A stretch of DNA of 64,000 bases, from contig JABZFP010000034.1 in NCBI GenBank assembly GCA_014237395.1, positions 62,001 to 126,000 of the forward strand. The letters run 5' to 3'. Within the stretch, counting starts at the first letter, position 1. The number at the start of each line of letters is the position of its first letter. The stretch is from Desulfobacteraceae bacterium. GTDB lineage: Bacteria; Desulfobacterota; Desulfobacteria; Desulfobacterales; UBA5852. Below, piece by piece: positions 27,333 to 37,091 of the stretch. The notes under the pieces are model-generated. The model saw nothing but the letters and a program-made list of their open reading frames with translations. It was not told the DNA's origin and did not search any database. The translations under genes and the position numbers were made by a program.

Positions 27333-28226
27333 TCAGCGTCCAAAGCCTTGAAAATTGCGGCGCATGTTTTCTCTCAGGGAACGTTGTTTGGCGTTGAACA
27401 GTGTGTAGCTGTAGCGGATATTTTTTTCAATAAGATCCGGATAATTACGGATGTTATGCTTCAGCTTGATGGTATTCGAGGTCACTTTGCGCAGGAGGTC
27501 GATTTCCTTGCCGACCACGTGGGTTTGCCCCATCTTTACGGCATCCAGAAAGGCTTCCCGAGCGGCCGGGCAATCCGCATAGGTGACGGCCTTGCCCATT
27601 TGCGACAAGCGGTGACCGTCACTACCACCGGTAATCCCCTTGCCGACATTAAAGCCCAGCACCGTGCTCTGCAGATTCCATTTGTTCATGTTTTCAGCAT
27701 TGATGACTTCGATACCGTCCACCATGTCATATAGCGCCAGGAGCCGTGTTTCCGAAAAATACGAGTTATGGATCCCGGAATAGGCGGCACTGTAAGGGTG
27801 CGGAAAAACGACGACGGTTGGAAAGCGGCGGGCGGCTTCGATGATCGCCTCCATCTCCAGGGATGTCGAACTCATGATTTCGGCGCCCATGGCCGGTAAA
27901 ATGGTGTGCGAATAAAACCGTTCCAAATCACCGGACGCATAAAAATAGACCAGCACATGGCTGCCTTCGGCCGATGTGACTTCGATGCCGGGTATGCACA
28001 ACAGATCATCGTGACCGGCGAGTTCAACCGCGCCGCCAATGGCGTTGTGGTCGGTGATGGCGATTCCGATACCCAGCCGACGAACATATTCATAGATCTC
28101 GGCAACCGAGTTGTGACCGTCGGAATGTTGGGTGTGAAAATGCATATCAACGACTGTAAAATCGTTGCAAAGACTTTCAAGATCCGGTTTTTTAAATTGA
28201 ATGCGGTGCTGTGGTATCGTCGTCAT
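27333..28226 (-). CDS. PHP-domain metal-dependent phosphoesterase
   Basis: This 297-residue protein has PHP-fold metal motifs: DMHFHTQHSDG (residues about 27-37), AITDHNAIGG, GIEVTSAEG, then VVVFPHPYSAAYSG and GGSDGHRLSQMG. The family hydrolyses phosphoesters, for example histidinol phosphate, oligonucleotides or 3',5'-bisnucleotides. The C-terminal 50 residues are basic and unusual. It is a lone gene upstream of, and divergent from, ispF. The substrate is not predictable. Confidence 0.85.
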   Translation of the reverse strand: MTTIPQHRIQFKKPDLESLCNDFTVVDMHFHTQHSDGHNSVAEIYEYVRRLGIGIAITDHNAIGGAVELAGHDDLLCIPGIEVTSAEGSHVLVYFYASGDLERFYSHTILPAMGAEIMSSTSLEMEAIIEAARRFPTVVVFPHPYSAAYSGIHNSYFSETRLLALYDMVDGIEVINAENMNKWNLQSTVLGFNVGKGITGGSDGHRLSQMGKAVTYADCPAAREAFLDAVKMGQTHVVGKEIDLLRKVTSNTIKLKHNIRNYPDLIEKNIRYSYTLFNAKQRSLRENMRRNFQGFGR

Positions 28227-28502
28227 GTCGTTCCCGTTTGATAGCCGAAAGCGTCAGAAACTCAGGTTTTTTCCCGCTGCCGATCAACAGCCACCCACAA
28301 TGGGGGCGCGATAGCAGATATTACCGTCCTGATTCAGCCGTGCGCTGCGGTTTCAAGATGATTTTTCTTGTATGGATGTGTATAGTACATATCGTCCGAA
28401 ATGGGAAATTCTTAAATAAAAATGATTCCTAAATTGGCAACGCTGTAAAACAGGCAAGGCGTAGCTGACATCCGCTATTGAATTGGCATCAGAGGAGGAT
28501 CC

Positions 28503-28991
28503 ATGCGCATCGGGATGGGGTACGACATGCACCGGCTGGTTGCCGGGCGACGTTTGATTTTGGGAGGTGTCGAGATCCCTTTTGAAAAAGGGCTCTTGGG
28601 GCATTCCGATGCCGATGTCTTAACACACGCCATTTGTGACGCCCTGTTAGGTGCGGCAGGTTTAGGCGATATCGGCTGCCATTTCCCGGATACCGATCCG
28701 ACCTGGGCCGACATCGAGAGCTTTAAACTGTTGGACCAGGTCAGGGAGATGATCAGCGGGAATTGGGTCATCGCCAATATCGATGCAACCGTGATGGCCG
28801 AGGTACCGAAAATTAGTCCTTTTCGTGAAGCGATGGTGTCACGTCTGGCAGCCGTGCTGCGGCTGAACCCCGTTCAAATCAATATCAAAGCCACCACGGT
28901 GGAAGAGCTTGGCGCGGTTGGACGGGGGGAGGGCATCGCCGCTCAGTGTGTTGTATTGTTGCGCAGCGCGGCGGCTGCGGCATCTAGTTGA
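28503..28991 (+). CDS. ispF: 2-C-methyl-D-erythritol 2,4-cyclodiphosphate synthase
   Basis: This 162-residue protein has the metal-binding GYDMHRL (D8, H10) and GHSDADVLTHAICDALLGA (H34 onward), then DIGCHFPDTDP. The C-terminal part has TTVEELGAVGRGEGIAA, close to the usual family ending. It catalyses the cyclisation step of the MEP isoprenoid pathway, whose first enzyme Dxs is also in this window. A strong GAGGAGG precedes the ATG. ispD is not next to it. Confidence 0.96.
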   Translation: MRIGMGYDMHRLVAGRRLILGGVEIPFEKGLLGHSDADVLTHAICDALLGAAGLGDIGCHFPDTDPTWADIESFKLLDQVREMISGNWVIANIDATVMAEVPKISPFREAMVSRLAAVLRLNPVQINIKATTVEELGAVGRGEGIAAQCVVLLRSAAAAASS

Positions 28992-29066
28992 ACGGAAAAT
29001 GCCCTGATAAGATCGCTATCGCACAACCACCATTCGCTATTGTAGCCGCAGGTTGAAACTGTTTTT

Positions 29067-31070
29067 ATGACACCATTGTTCAATCTCTGCACCACCATGA
29101 CGCCACAAGGGGATCAGCCCCGCGCCATCAGCACCATGATTCGGAACCTGAAAAAAGGGGCCCTGCATCATATTCTGCTGGGTGTCACCGGATCGGGCAA
29201 AACATTCACTATGGCCAATGTCATTGCGGCGTTTTCCGTACCGACCCTTGTGGTTGCGCCCAACAAAACACTGGCTGCCCAGCTCTATAATGAGTTCAAG
29301 ACCTTTTTTCCCGATAACGCGGTCGAGTATTTTGTCAGCTATTACGACTACTATCAGCCGGAGGCCTATATTCCCGCCAGTGACACTTATATCGCCAAGG
29401 ATTCCTCCATCAATGAAATGATCGACAAGCTACGGCACTCAGCCACCCGTTCGGTATTGTCCCGCCGGGATGTCATCGTCGTGGCAAGTGTCTCCTGCAT
29501 ATATGGACTGGGCGCACCGGAAGACTACCTTGCCATGCGGGTGGACATCGAAAAAAACAGCGAATTGGAACGGGATGTGCTGCTGCGACGGCTGGTTTCG
29601 ATGCAATATGAGCGCAACGATATCGATTTTCACCGTGGCACGTTTCGGGTGCGTGGCGACCGTGTGGAAATTTTCCCGGCTTATGAAGAAGATATTGCGC
29701 TACGGGTCGAATTCTTTGGCGACGAAATCGATGCCTTGGCGGAAATCGACCCGCTGCGTGGCACGGTCATACGGTCTATCTCCCGCGCATCTGTTTTCCC
29801 TGCCAGTCATTACGTTACCCAAGCCGGCACACTGAAACGCGCCACCGCCACCATCATGGCGGAACTGAAAGAGACTTTAGACCATCTTCATCGTGAAAAT
29901 CGGCTGGTGGAAGCGCAGCGACTGGAAGAGCGGACCCTGTATGACCTCGAAATGATGAATGAACTGGGCTATTGCAATGGCATTGAAAACTACTCGCGAC
30001 ATCTGACCGGCCGGTCGCCGGGAGAACCGCCGCCGACACTGTTGGACTATTTTCCGGATGATTTCCTGTTGTTTATCGATGAGAGCCATATTTCCGTTCC
30101 CCAACTGGGCGGCATGTACAAGGGCGACCGCAGCCGTAAAAAAACACTGGTCCAATACGGGTTCCGACTGCCATCCGCTCTGGATAACCGCCCATTGAAA
30201 TTTGAAGAATCCACTGCACGATTCAAACGCAGGGTTTATGTTTCGGCAACACCCGCCGATTACGAACGGGAGCTGGGGCAGGACAACCTGGTGGAGTTGA
30301 TTGCGCGTCCCACGGGATTGGTCGACCCGGAAATCGAAGTGCGCCCTGCTGGCGCCCAGGTTGACGACCTCATGGATGAGATTCGCCGACGTGTCGAATG
30401 CAGCGAACGGGTGCTGGTAACGACCTTGACAAAACGCATGGCCGAAGATTTGTCCGAATACTATACGGATCTGGGACTTCGGGTGCGTTATCTGCACGCG
30501 GACATTTCCACACTCGAACGTATCGACATCATTCGGGATTTGCGGCGGGGTGAATTTGACGTGCTGATCGGCATTAACTTGCTGCGGGAAGGACTGGATA
30601 TTCCGGAAGTCTCGCTGGTGGCGATTCTGGATGCGGACAAAGAAGGATTTCTTCGTTCGACCCGCTCGTTGATTCAGACTTGCGGACGGGCGGCCCGCAA
30701 CGTGCGCGGCAAAGTTATCATGTATGCGGACCGCGTAACGCATTCCATGCAACAGGCAATATCCGAAACCGAACGGCGACGGTCGATCCAGATGGCTTAC
30801 AATAAAAAACATGGTATCACGCCGCAGACCATCCAGAAAGAAATCGTGTCGATATTCGACACCTTGTCATCCTCCGGCGATAAGGCGACGAATCGTGTCA
30901 GCGAACCGCGGGAAGCCTATCGGACGATCGAGGATATGGAACAATCGATCCAAAAACTCGAAAAAGACATGCTGCAAGCCGCGCGCGACCTTGAATTTGA
31001 GCGTGCGGCGAAATTGCGCGACCGTATCCAGGCCCTCAAAGAACGCATTGTTTTCGATGGAAACATCTAA
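29067..31070 (+). CDS. uvrB: UvrABC system protein B
   Basis: This 667-residue protein is the damage-verifying subunit of nucleotide excision repair. It has the ATP-binding GVTGSGKTFTMA (about residues 37-48) and FVSYYDYYQPEAYIP (the beta-hairpin region). LLFIDESHISVPQLGGMY, the helicase-like GINLLREGLDIPEVSL and a C-terminal UVR motif (about 630-667; DLEFERAAKLRDRI) follow. The partner uvrC lies directly downstream; uvrA is not in the window. Confidence 0.97.
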   Translation: MTPLFNLCTTMTPQGDQPRAISTMIRNLKKGALHHILLGVTGSGKTFTMANVIAAFSVPTLVVAPNKTLAAQLYNEFKTFFPDNAVEYFVSYYDYYQPEAYIPASDTYIAKDSSINEMIDKLRHSATRSVLSRRDVIVVASVSCIYGLGAPEDYLAMRVDIEKNSELERDVLLRRLVSMQYERNDIDFHRGTFRVRGDRVEIFPAYEEDIALRVEFFGDEIDALAEIDPLRGTVIRSISRASVFPASHYVTQAGTLKRATATIMAELKETLDHLHRENRLVEAQRLEERTLYDLEMMNELGYCNGIENYSRHLTGRSPGEPPPTLLDYFPDDFLLFIDESHISVPQLGGMYKGDRSRKKTLVQYGFRLPSALDNRPLKFEESTARFKRRVYVSATPADYERELGQDNLVELIARPTGLVDPEIEVRPAGAQVDDLMDEIRRRVECSERVLVTTLTKRMAEDLSEYYTDLGLRVRYLHADISTLERIDIIRDLRRGEFDVLIGINLLREGLDIPEVSLVAILDADKEGFLRSTRSLIQTCGRAARNVRGKVIMYADRVTHSMQQAISETERRRSIQMAYNKKHGITPQTIQKEIVSIFDTLSSSGDKATNRVSEPREAYRTIEDMEQSIQKLEKDMLQAARDLEFERAAKLRDRIQALKERIVFDGNI

Positions 31071-31127
31071 TCTCGCTTGGTGTCGGTAAAAAAACCAACG
31101 ACGCTTTCGGAATTAACCCGGAGCCCC

Positions 31128-32972
31128 ATGACGCCATCCCCCGACAATATCAGGCCTGATCTGAAGGAAAAGGTGCGTCAGGCCGAGACCGCCCCCGGGG
31201 TATACTTGATGAAGGACACTGCCGGCCGCATTCTCTATGTGGGTAAAGCGAAAAACCTCAAGCGTCGTCTGGCATCTTATTTCTTGAAAACAGGCGCATC
31301 CGACATCAAAACCCGGACCCTGTTGCAGCGGGTGATCGATTTTGACACCATTGTCACCGGCTCCGAAAAAGAAGCCCTGCTGCTGGAGTCCAATCTGATC
31401 AAACGCCACCGGCCGCGCTACAATGTCATTCTCAAAGATGACAAGCGCTACCCGGTGCTGCGAATCGATCTCAATCACCCCTATCCCAACCTGTCCATCG
31501 TTCGCAAAATTGGAAAAGACGGCGCCGCCTATTTTGGCCCCTTTGCGTCCGCGCTGGCGGTTCGCGAAACGCTCAAATTTATCAACAAGTATTTTCGCCT
31601 GCGGAAATGCAAAAACCGTGAGTTTTCCCAGCGAACCCGCCCCTGTCTGCATTACCAGATGGATGCCTGTTACGGTCCTTGCTGTCTCGAGGTGGCCCCA
31701 TCTTTCTATCGAAAAATCGTAGACGAGGTCATCCTTTTTCTCAAAGGCCGCACACCTGAACTCATCCGAAAAATCCGCAATGAGATGGAAACCGCGGTCC
31801 AGAAGCTGGCTTTCGAAGAAGCGGCCCAACTGAGGGATCGGATGCAGGCCATGGAAATGACACTTGAAAAACAGCGGGCGGTGACCAAAGATCTGCGCGA
31901 TCGAGATGTCATCACGATCGCGGCAGGCGATCAACTCGTCATGGTCAATGTTCTCTCGATCCGCGCGGGCTACCTCCAGGGCAGTCGAAATTTTAGAATT
32001 ACGGAAACGCTCGCGGACCAGGCCGAACTCTTAAGCACCTTTATTCGCCAATTATACCCGCCCGGTGCCCAGTGTCCCCATGAAATTTTAACCCCTGTGG
32101 TGCCTGCCGATGCCCCTCTGTTGGAAGACTGGTTCCAATCGGAACACGCGCAATCCGTCAAGCTCTTCCATCCCCAGCGGGGGGAGAAAAAGCAGCTTCT
32201 GGAAATGGGCCACCAGAATGCCGAAAAAGCGCTGCGGGAATGGATGGCGGATCAGAGGCAGCGACAAACACTGCTGGAGAGCGTCGGGAAGCGACTTCGC
32301 CTGATAAAAATACCGCGACGCATCGAGTGTTTTGATAACAGCAATTTATTCGGGCAGTCCCCCGTTGCCGGCATGGTCGTTTTTGAGGATGGCCGCCCCT
32401 GCCGGTCGCAGTATCGCAAGTTTGCCATTCGAACCGTCGGCAAGCCGGACGATTATGCAGCCATGGAAGAAATCCTGCAGCGTCGTTTCAGCCGTCATCC
32501 GGAGTGGCCGTTTCCGGATATCCTGCTGCTGGATGGCGGTAAAGGGCAGTTGAATATCGCCGTGGATGTCATCCATCGATTGGGAATCGAAGGACGTTTT
32601 GCCTTGGCGGCGATTGCCAAGAAGGAAGTCGATCGTGGGGAACTGCGGGATAAAATATATATCCCCAACCGGGCCAATCCGGTCAGTTTTGCCAACGATG
32701 AGGCCGCGCTCCTGTTTTTACAGCGCATTCGGGACGAAGCCCATCGGTTTGCCATCAGTTTTCATCGTCAAAAACGGAAAAAGAAAGCCTTTGCCTCGGA
32801 TCTGGATGGAATTCCGGGTATCGGCCCCATCCGCAAGCAAACCCTGCTGCGCCATTTCGGCAGTTTAAACGCAATCCGGGCAGCGACACTCGAAGAATTG
32901 AGTGCCCTGCCCGGCATGAATCGCAAAACAGCGGAAGCGCTATTTCATCGCCTGGCGTCGGGACGCGAATAG
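31128..32972 (+). CDS. uvrC: UvrABC system protein C
   Basis: This 614-residue excinuclease has an N-terminal GIY-YIG nuclease (PGVYLMKDTAGRILYVGKAK), a cysteine-containing patch around CLHYQMDACYGPC and a UVR motif (EEAAQLRDRM). The RNase-H-like second nuclease follows (CFDNSNLFGQSPV and DILLLDGGKGQL), with tandem helix-hairpin-helix motifs at the end (GIPGIGPIRKQTLLRHFGS). The ATG at 31128 with GGAG about 5 nt upstream is preferred over the TTG at 31077. It is in an operon with uvrB. Confidence 0.96.
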   Translation: MTPSPDNIRPDLKEKVRQAETAPGVYLMKDTAGRILYVGKAKNLKRRLASYFLKTGASDIKTRTLLQRVIDFDTIVTGSEKEALLLESNLIKRHRPRYNVILKDDKRYPVLRIDLNHPYPNLSIVRKIGKDGAAYFGPFASALAVRETLKFINKYFRLRKCKNREFSQRTRPCLHYQMDACYGPCCLEVAPSFYRKIVDEVILFLKGRTPELIRKIRNEMETAVQKLAFEEAAQLRDRMQAMEMTLEKQRAVTKDLRDRDVITIAAGDQLVMVNVLSIRAGYLQGSRNFRITETLADQAELLSTFIRQLYPPGAQCPHEILTPVVPADAPLLEDWFQSEHAQSVKLFHPQRGEKKQLLEMGHQNAEKALREWMADQRQRQTLLESVGKRLRLIKIPRRIECFDNSNLFGQSPVAGMVVFEDGRPCRSQYRKFAIRTVGKPDDYAAMEEILQRRFSRHPEWPFPDILLLDGGKGQLNIAVDVIHRLGIEGRFALAAIAKKEVDRGELRDKIYIPNRANPVSFANDEAALLFLQRIRDEAHRFAISFHRQKRKKKAFASDLDGIPGIGPIRKQTLLRHFGSLNAIRAATLEELSALPGMNRKTAEALFHRLASGRE

Positions 32973-32992
32973 GCAAACGTGCGGTTTTCCCA

Positions 32993-33018
32993 GCACGGCC
33001 CGACGGCCTGCTTTTTTT
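32993..33018 (+). terminator. Intrinsic terminator of uvrBC
   Basis: A GC-rich stem (GCA, GGCC with loop CGAC, GGCC, TGC, one bulge) is followed by seven T residues. It lies between uvrC and the convergent malate dehydrogenase gene. Confidence 0.65.
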
Positions 33019-33020
33019 GA

Positions 33021-33956
33021 TCAGGACTTGAGGTTTTTCAGGACACCCTTCAATTCTTCCACGGCCGCCGCCGACTTGTCCAATGCGGCTTTTTCAGCTT
33101 CCGTCAACTTGATTTCGATGATTTCCTCAACACCGCCGGCACCCAGTTTCACGGGCACACCGATGAAGAGCTCTTTGTAGCCATATTCGCCATCAAGATA
33201 GACGGCGCAGGGAAGAATTTTCTTGCGGTCTTTCAAAATGGATTCCGCCATTTCCACCGCCGATGATGCCGGGGCATAAAAAGCGCTACCGGTTTTAAGC
33301 AGCCCAACGATTTCCGCACCGCCGTTGGCCGTGCGATCAACCAGCTCGGCAATGCGTTCCTGGGGCAGCAACTCGGTAATCGGAATGCCGGCCACTGTGG
33401 AATAACGGGGCAGGGGAACCATGGTGTCGCCATGACCACCCAGCACAAAGGCATGGATGTTTTCGACCGAGACCTTGAGCTCCATCGCAATAAAGGTCCG
33501 GAAGCGGGCCGAATCAAGAACCCCGGCCATGCCAATCACACGGTTTTTAGGAAATCCACTGGCCTCATAGGCGACATGGCACATGGCATCCAGCGGGTTG
33601 CTGACGATGATCAACACCGCATCGGGGGAATATTTGGCAACCTGCTCTGTAACTGCCTTAACGATTCCGGCATTGGTGCTGATCAGATCGTCACGACTCA
33701 TGCCGGGCTTGCGCGGAATGCCTGCGGTAATGATAACGATGTCCGAGCCTTCGGTCGCTTCATACGCGTTGGTGCCCGTTACCTGACCGTCATGCTTTTC
33801 GACCGGAGCGGCCTCCATTAAATCCAACGCCTTGCCTTGCGGGACGCCCTCGACGATATCAACCAGAACGACATCGCACAGGCCTTTTTCAGCCAGTCTT
33901 TGAGCGGCCGTAGCACCGACATTGCCTGCCCCGACAACCGTAACTTTTTTGTCCAT
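33021..33956 (-). CDS. mdh: Malate dehydrogenase (LDH-like type)
   Basis: This 311-residue NAD-dependent enzyme of the LDH-like malate dehydrogenase group interconverts malate and oxaloacetate. Visible are VVGAGNVGATAAQRLA (NAD binding), GIPRKPGMSRDDL (substrate loop with both arginines), VSNPLDAM and VLGGHGDTMVPLPRY with the catalytic His. AAGGAG 6 nt before the ATG at 33956 sets the start. The in-frame start at 33977 would add seven residues. A promoter is visible at 34031-34058. Confidence 0.95.
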   Translation of the reverse strand: MDKKVTVVGAGNVGATAAQRLAEKGLCDVVLVDIVEGVPQGKALDLMEAAPVEKHDGQVTGTNAYEATEGSDIVIITAGIPRKPGMSRDDLISTNAGIVKAVTEQVAKYSPDAVLIIVSNPLDAMCHVAYEASGFPKNRVIGMAGVLDSARFRTFIAMELKVSVENIHAFVLGGHGDTMVPLPRYSTVAGIPITELLPQERIAELVDRTANGGAEIVGLLKTGSAFYAPASSAVEMAESILKDRKKILPCAVYLDGEYGYKELFIGVPVKLGAGGVEEIIEIKLTEAEKAALDKSAAAVEELKGVLKNLKS

Positions 33957-34030
33957 GTCCGACTCCTTATTCCACAATGGGGTTGAGAGTTAAAAGAACC
34001 GATTTCATATGCGTATGATAAAAAAAGAAT

Positions 34031-34058
34031 TTTTTAACACGACTAAAAGCTATGTCAA
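34031..34058 (-). promoter_or_regulatory. Promoter of malate dehydrogenase
   Basis: On the minus strand TTGACA (34053-34058) is followed after 16 bases by TAAAAA (34031-34036), about 75 bases before the start codon. It is a sigma70-like match with a perfect -35. Confidence 0.5.
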
Positions 34059-34081
34059 TAGATTTATCTGTTCGGACTGTA

Positions 34082-34111
34082 TTGACTTTTCTTCTAAAAT
34101 TTGAATATATT
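34082..34111 (+). promoter_or_regulatory. Promoter of the MglA operon
   Basis: TTGACT (34082-34087) and TATATT (34106-34111) are separated by 18 bases in an AT-rich stretch, about 95 bases before the first operon gene. Divergent from the mdh promoter. Confidence 0.5.
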
Positions 34112-34206
34112 CCACAGGATAGGCATAACCCATTTTGTTTGTTAGAGATTATTTCCAGACAAAATACGCTGGTATGCGACACAGGGTGAACAACGATGAG
34201 GTTTTA

Positions 34207-35214
34207 ATGGATCCTAAGGACCAGATTATATCGCTTTTGAAGGAAGCTGATCTATATCAAAATCAGGGGCTTTTAAACGAAGCAAAAGAAAGGTTCAAAA
34301 AAGCGACGGAAATTATAAAGAAAAGCCCCGATATCAAAAACGGACAAGCGCTTATAGCCAGCATTGTAAAAAAGGTTGTTGATCTCAACCAAAAAATAAA
34401 TCAAATCAACCAGGCCACATCGAAACCGACGGTATCGGACAACAAACAGAATCTTATCAAGAAACTGTTTGCCGGCGGTGATGAAAAAGGTGATTTCACA
34501 AGCGCTTTGGAAGGCGCCATCGCACTCGCAAAATTCGGACAATTTGACCGCGCCATGAAGGAGTTTGAGCAACTCCTGGATGTCGAAGCGGTGCGGGTGG
34601 CGGCGGCCAAAAACATCGTCCGATGCCACCTGGAGACGGAGGCGCTTGAGGAGGCGGCCCTGTGTTTTGAAAAATGGGCTGGAGACGATCGGTTTAGCAT
34701 TCCCCAACTTGACAAAATTCGCTTTTTTCTGGAGGGTCGTTTTCGCAAATTAGGTTTCGAGCGTGAATTATATCAGAGAGAGGAAACCATCTCGGATGAG
34801 GATATGGAAACACTCGAAATGGAATCGCCCCCCACTGAAACGCCCCAGACATCCCGTGATGCCGTGCCTTCCCACGAACCAGCACCTGTTCTGGAAGAGA
34901 TGGAACTTCCCGAAGAAGATGAATTCCTGGATATCAATTCGGTCGGCATCCAACTTCCGTCCGGCCCCTTAAAAGGACGCATGGTTGAATTCGATGTCAG
35001 TTTCCAAACCGGCAACTCCATCAACCTGATTATCGCGAGCAAGGAAAGTTCGCTGCTCAACGAGTTATCGAAAGGCACCAAGCTTACCGACATGCAGTTT
35101 TTTTCACCGATTGCCATTTTAAACGGCTCCGGTGTCGTGACGGCGAAAACGCAAATCAAATCAGGTCCCAAAGAAGGTGACTACAGCCTGGATATTACGA
35201 TTTTAACCACTTAA
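34207..35214 (+). CDS. TPR-like helical protein, first gene of the MglA operon
   Basis: This protein of about 335 residues has a helical N-terminal third with TPR-like pairs (LYQNQGLLNEAKERFKKA; FGQFDRAMKEFEQLLD; LEEAALCFEKW). An acidic, Pro/Glu-rich linker (about 200-245) follows, and then a C-terminal beta-rich domain (about 250-335) that resembles PilZ-like folds but without clear c-di-GMP motifs. No signal peptide. The ATG at 34207 is favoured, with GAGG about 6 nt upstream, over the longer in-frame start. Its position before mglA, a DUF4388/CNB protein and a PilZ protein suggests a scaffold or effector in polarity or surface-motility signalling (inference). Confidence 0.7.
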   Translation: MDPKDQIISLLKEADLYQNQGLLNEAKERFKKATEIIKKSPDIKNGQALIASIVKKVVDLNQKINQINQATSKPTVSDNKQNLIKKLFAGGDEKGDFTSALEGAIALAKFGQFDRAMKEFEQLLDVEAVRVAAAKNIVRCHLETEALEEAALCFEKWAGDDRFSIPQLDKIRFFLEGRFRKLGFERELYQREETISDEDMETLEMESPPTETPQTSRDAVPSHEPAPVLEEMELPEEDEFLDINSVGIQLPSGPLKGRMVEFDVSFQTGNSINLIIASKESSLLNELSKGTKLTDMQFFSPIAILNGSGVVTAKTQIKSGPKEGDYSLDITILTT

Positions 35215-35247
35215 TGCGCTCTGAAACGATTGCTGGAGCTGATTTGA

Positions 35248-35862
35248 ATGGCTACGTTCAACTTTAAAAAACGAGAGATAGAGTGCAAAATCGTCTATTA
35301 CGGCCCGGGACGATGCGGCAAAACCACGAATCTTGAATACATCTTCAAGACCTACAAGAAACAAATCGCGGGGGAGATGGTTTCCATCGATACGGAAGGC
35401 GATCGAACCTTGTTTTTTGACTTCTTGCCGATGGGATTGGGAAAAATCAAAGGATGTGATGTTAAAGTTCAGCTGTACACCGTTCCGGGGCAAGTCCAGT
35501 ACAGTTCAACACGCAAACTGGTTTTAAAGGAAGTTGACGGATTGGTTTTCGTAGCGGATTCGTTGGAGGTGCGTCGAGAGAAAAATATGCTTTCCTTGAA
35601 AGATCTCCATGAAAACTTGAAATCCTATGGAACCAGCATATTTAAGGTCCCGCTGGTGATGCAGTATAATAAAAGAGACTTGGAGGAAGAGGGGATACCG
35701 CTCATGTCGATTGAGCGTATGGACCAGGATTTGAACCGGCAGCTGAAAGCGCCCCATTTCAGTGCCAGCGCCATTAAGGGGCAGGGTGTCCCCCAAACCA
35801 TCATGGAGTGCCTCAAACGAACACTTCTGAATTTGCAGAAACAACTTAAATGGGCAAAATAG
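35248..35862 (+). CDS. mglA: MglA-type small GTPase
   Basis: This 204-residue Ras-like GTPase has G1 GPGRCGKTT (19-27), a DTEGDRTLFFDF-type switch, G3 TVPGQVQYSSTRKLVL, which is typical of MglA rather than Ras, and G4 QYNKRDL. SAIKGQGV corresponds to G5. MglA sets cell polarity and controls motility in myxobacteria and relatives. The usual partner MglB (Roadblock) is not encoded next to it, so a partner elsewhere or an alternative regulator is implied. It lies 33 nt after the TPR-like gene and 11 nt before the DUF4388 gene. Confidence 0.92.
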   Translation: MATFNFKKREIECKIVYYGPGRCGKTTNLEYIFKTYKKQIAGEMVSIDTEGDRTLFFDFLPMGLGKIKGCDVKVQLYTVPGQVQYSSTRKLVLKEVDGLVFVADSLEVRREKNMLSLKDLHENLKSYGTSIFKVPLVMQYNKRDLEEEGIPLMSIERMDQDLNRQLKAPHFSASAIKGQGVPQTIMECLKRTLLNLQKQLKWAK

Positions 35863-35873
35863 ACTGAGTATCC

Positions 35874-37058
35874 ATGGCCAGTAATATTGTCCTTTCCGGT
35901 AATTTAAGTTTTCTCAATTTGGCTGAACTTCTTCAGTTGCTGGGCTCCAATGGCAGCAATGGCATCTTGAGAATAGACGCCAAGTCGAGTCAGGAACCCG
36001 GCATCGTCTATTTCCGAGGTGGCAACCCAGCCCACTCGCTAAATGGTGAGTTGCGCGGCCTTGAGGCCATTTTTTCATTATTCGGATGGATGGAAGGTGA
36101 CTTTTCCTTTAGTGACGAGCCCTATGATGGCGAAGTAACCATCAATAAAAGCCGCATGGAAATCATTCTTGACGGCCTTCGCATGCTTGATGATGGCGAA
36201 ATAGAAAAAGTCGAGCCTGTCAGTATCCAGACCGAATCCACACCGCAAAAAGAGGCGGTGAAAAAATCTTCCTTACCGCTGATTAAGGGGCCATTAGTCG
36301 ATTATCTGCACGTTGTCGATGAAGAAGAATTCTTTGACGGAGAAGAAATCATTGTTGAAGGCAACCACGGCAACTGGATATGGGTTATTCTCGAGGGAAC
36401 CGTCGAGTTGTCCCGGTCGACCCCCAATGGACCGATTAAATTTCTCCAACTCAGTGATGGCGCCTTTATAGGAAGCATCAGCTCCTTGTTGTCGGACGAA
36501 AGCGTGCGCAATGTCACCGCGCAAGCGATTGGCAATGTGCAGTTGGGTATGCTTGATTCACAGGGTATGGGAAGTGAATTCAGCCGCATGCCGCCTGAAT
36601 TTCGGAACATGGTGAGGAGCCTCGATAATCGTTTCAGCGAAATTATGACGCGTATGGTCGCCTGCTCCATTGGGAAAAATGACCCTGCCAAACTCCTGAA
36701 AGACAAAAGGCCTGTTATCAAGGAAGGAAAAAACGACGACAAATCATTTGTCATCACCGGTGGCCGCGCTTCGATCGTTCGAAACACGAAGCATGGGGTT
36801 GTGCCGTTAATTACCGGTCTGAGCAAAGGTGATTTCATCGGGCACATTCCCTTTCTCGATATGGGATTAGAACCCTCTTCTGCCATTGTGTTGGGTGATA
36901 AACGGTTGAAAGTATCAACCATTGATCAGAAGTTATTGCAGCATCATTACGATCAACTATCGTTGACGTTTAAAAATATGCTTGAAAATATTTCAACCAA
37001 TATCCTGGCGACAGCGATGGCCATCTGTGAGCTCGAAAAAAAAGCCTCGCAGCGATAG
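35874..37058 (+). CDS. DUF4388 plus cyclic-nucleotide-binding-like protein
   Basis: This 394-residue protein has an N-terminal DUF4388-type (PATAN-like) domain (about 1-100; LSGNLSFLNLAELLQLLGSN, IVYFRGGNPAHS), found in signalling proteins of deltaproteobacteria. A cyclic-nucleotide-binding-like domain follows (about 140-225; FFDGEEIIVEGNHGNWIWVILEG). The later half (about 270-380) looks like a second, more diverged domain of the same type. The usual phosphate-binding Arg is not obvious in either, so cNMP binding is uncertain. In MglA operons such proteins may act as effectors; this is inferred from position. Confidence 0.75.
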   Translation: MASNIVLSGNLSFLNLAELLQLLGSNGSNGILRIDAKSSQEPGIVYFRGGNPAHSLNGELRGLEAIFSLFGWMEGDFSFSDEPYDGEVTINKSRMEIILDGLRMLDDGEIEKVEPVSIQTESTPQKEAVKKSSLPLIKGPLVDYLHVVDEEEFFDGEEIIVEGNHGNWIWVILEGTVELSRSTPNGPIKFLQLSDGAFIGSISSLLSDESVRNVTAQAIGNVQLGMLDSQGMGSEFSRMPPEFRNMVRSLDNRFSEIMTRMVACSIGKNDPAKLLKDKRPVIKEGKNDDKSFVITGGRASIVRNTKHGVVPLITGLSKGDFIGHIPFLDMGLEPSSAIVLGDKRLKVSTIDQKLLQHHYDQLSLTFKNMLENISTNILATAMAICELEKKASQR

Positions 37059-37091
37059 GTTGACATTGACCCTTTTGACAGGAGAATCAGT

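Noticed and set aside
29877..30812. 311-residue antisense ORF in uvrB
   Set aside because: The opposite strand encodes all UvrB motifs without interruption.
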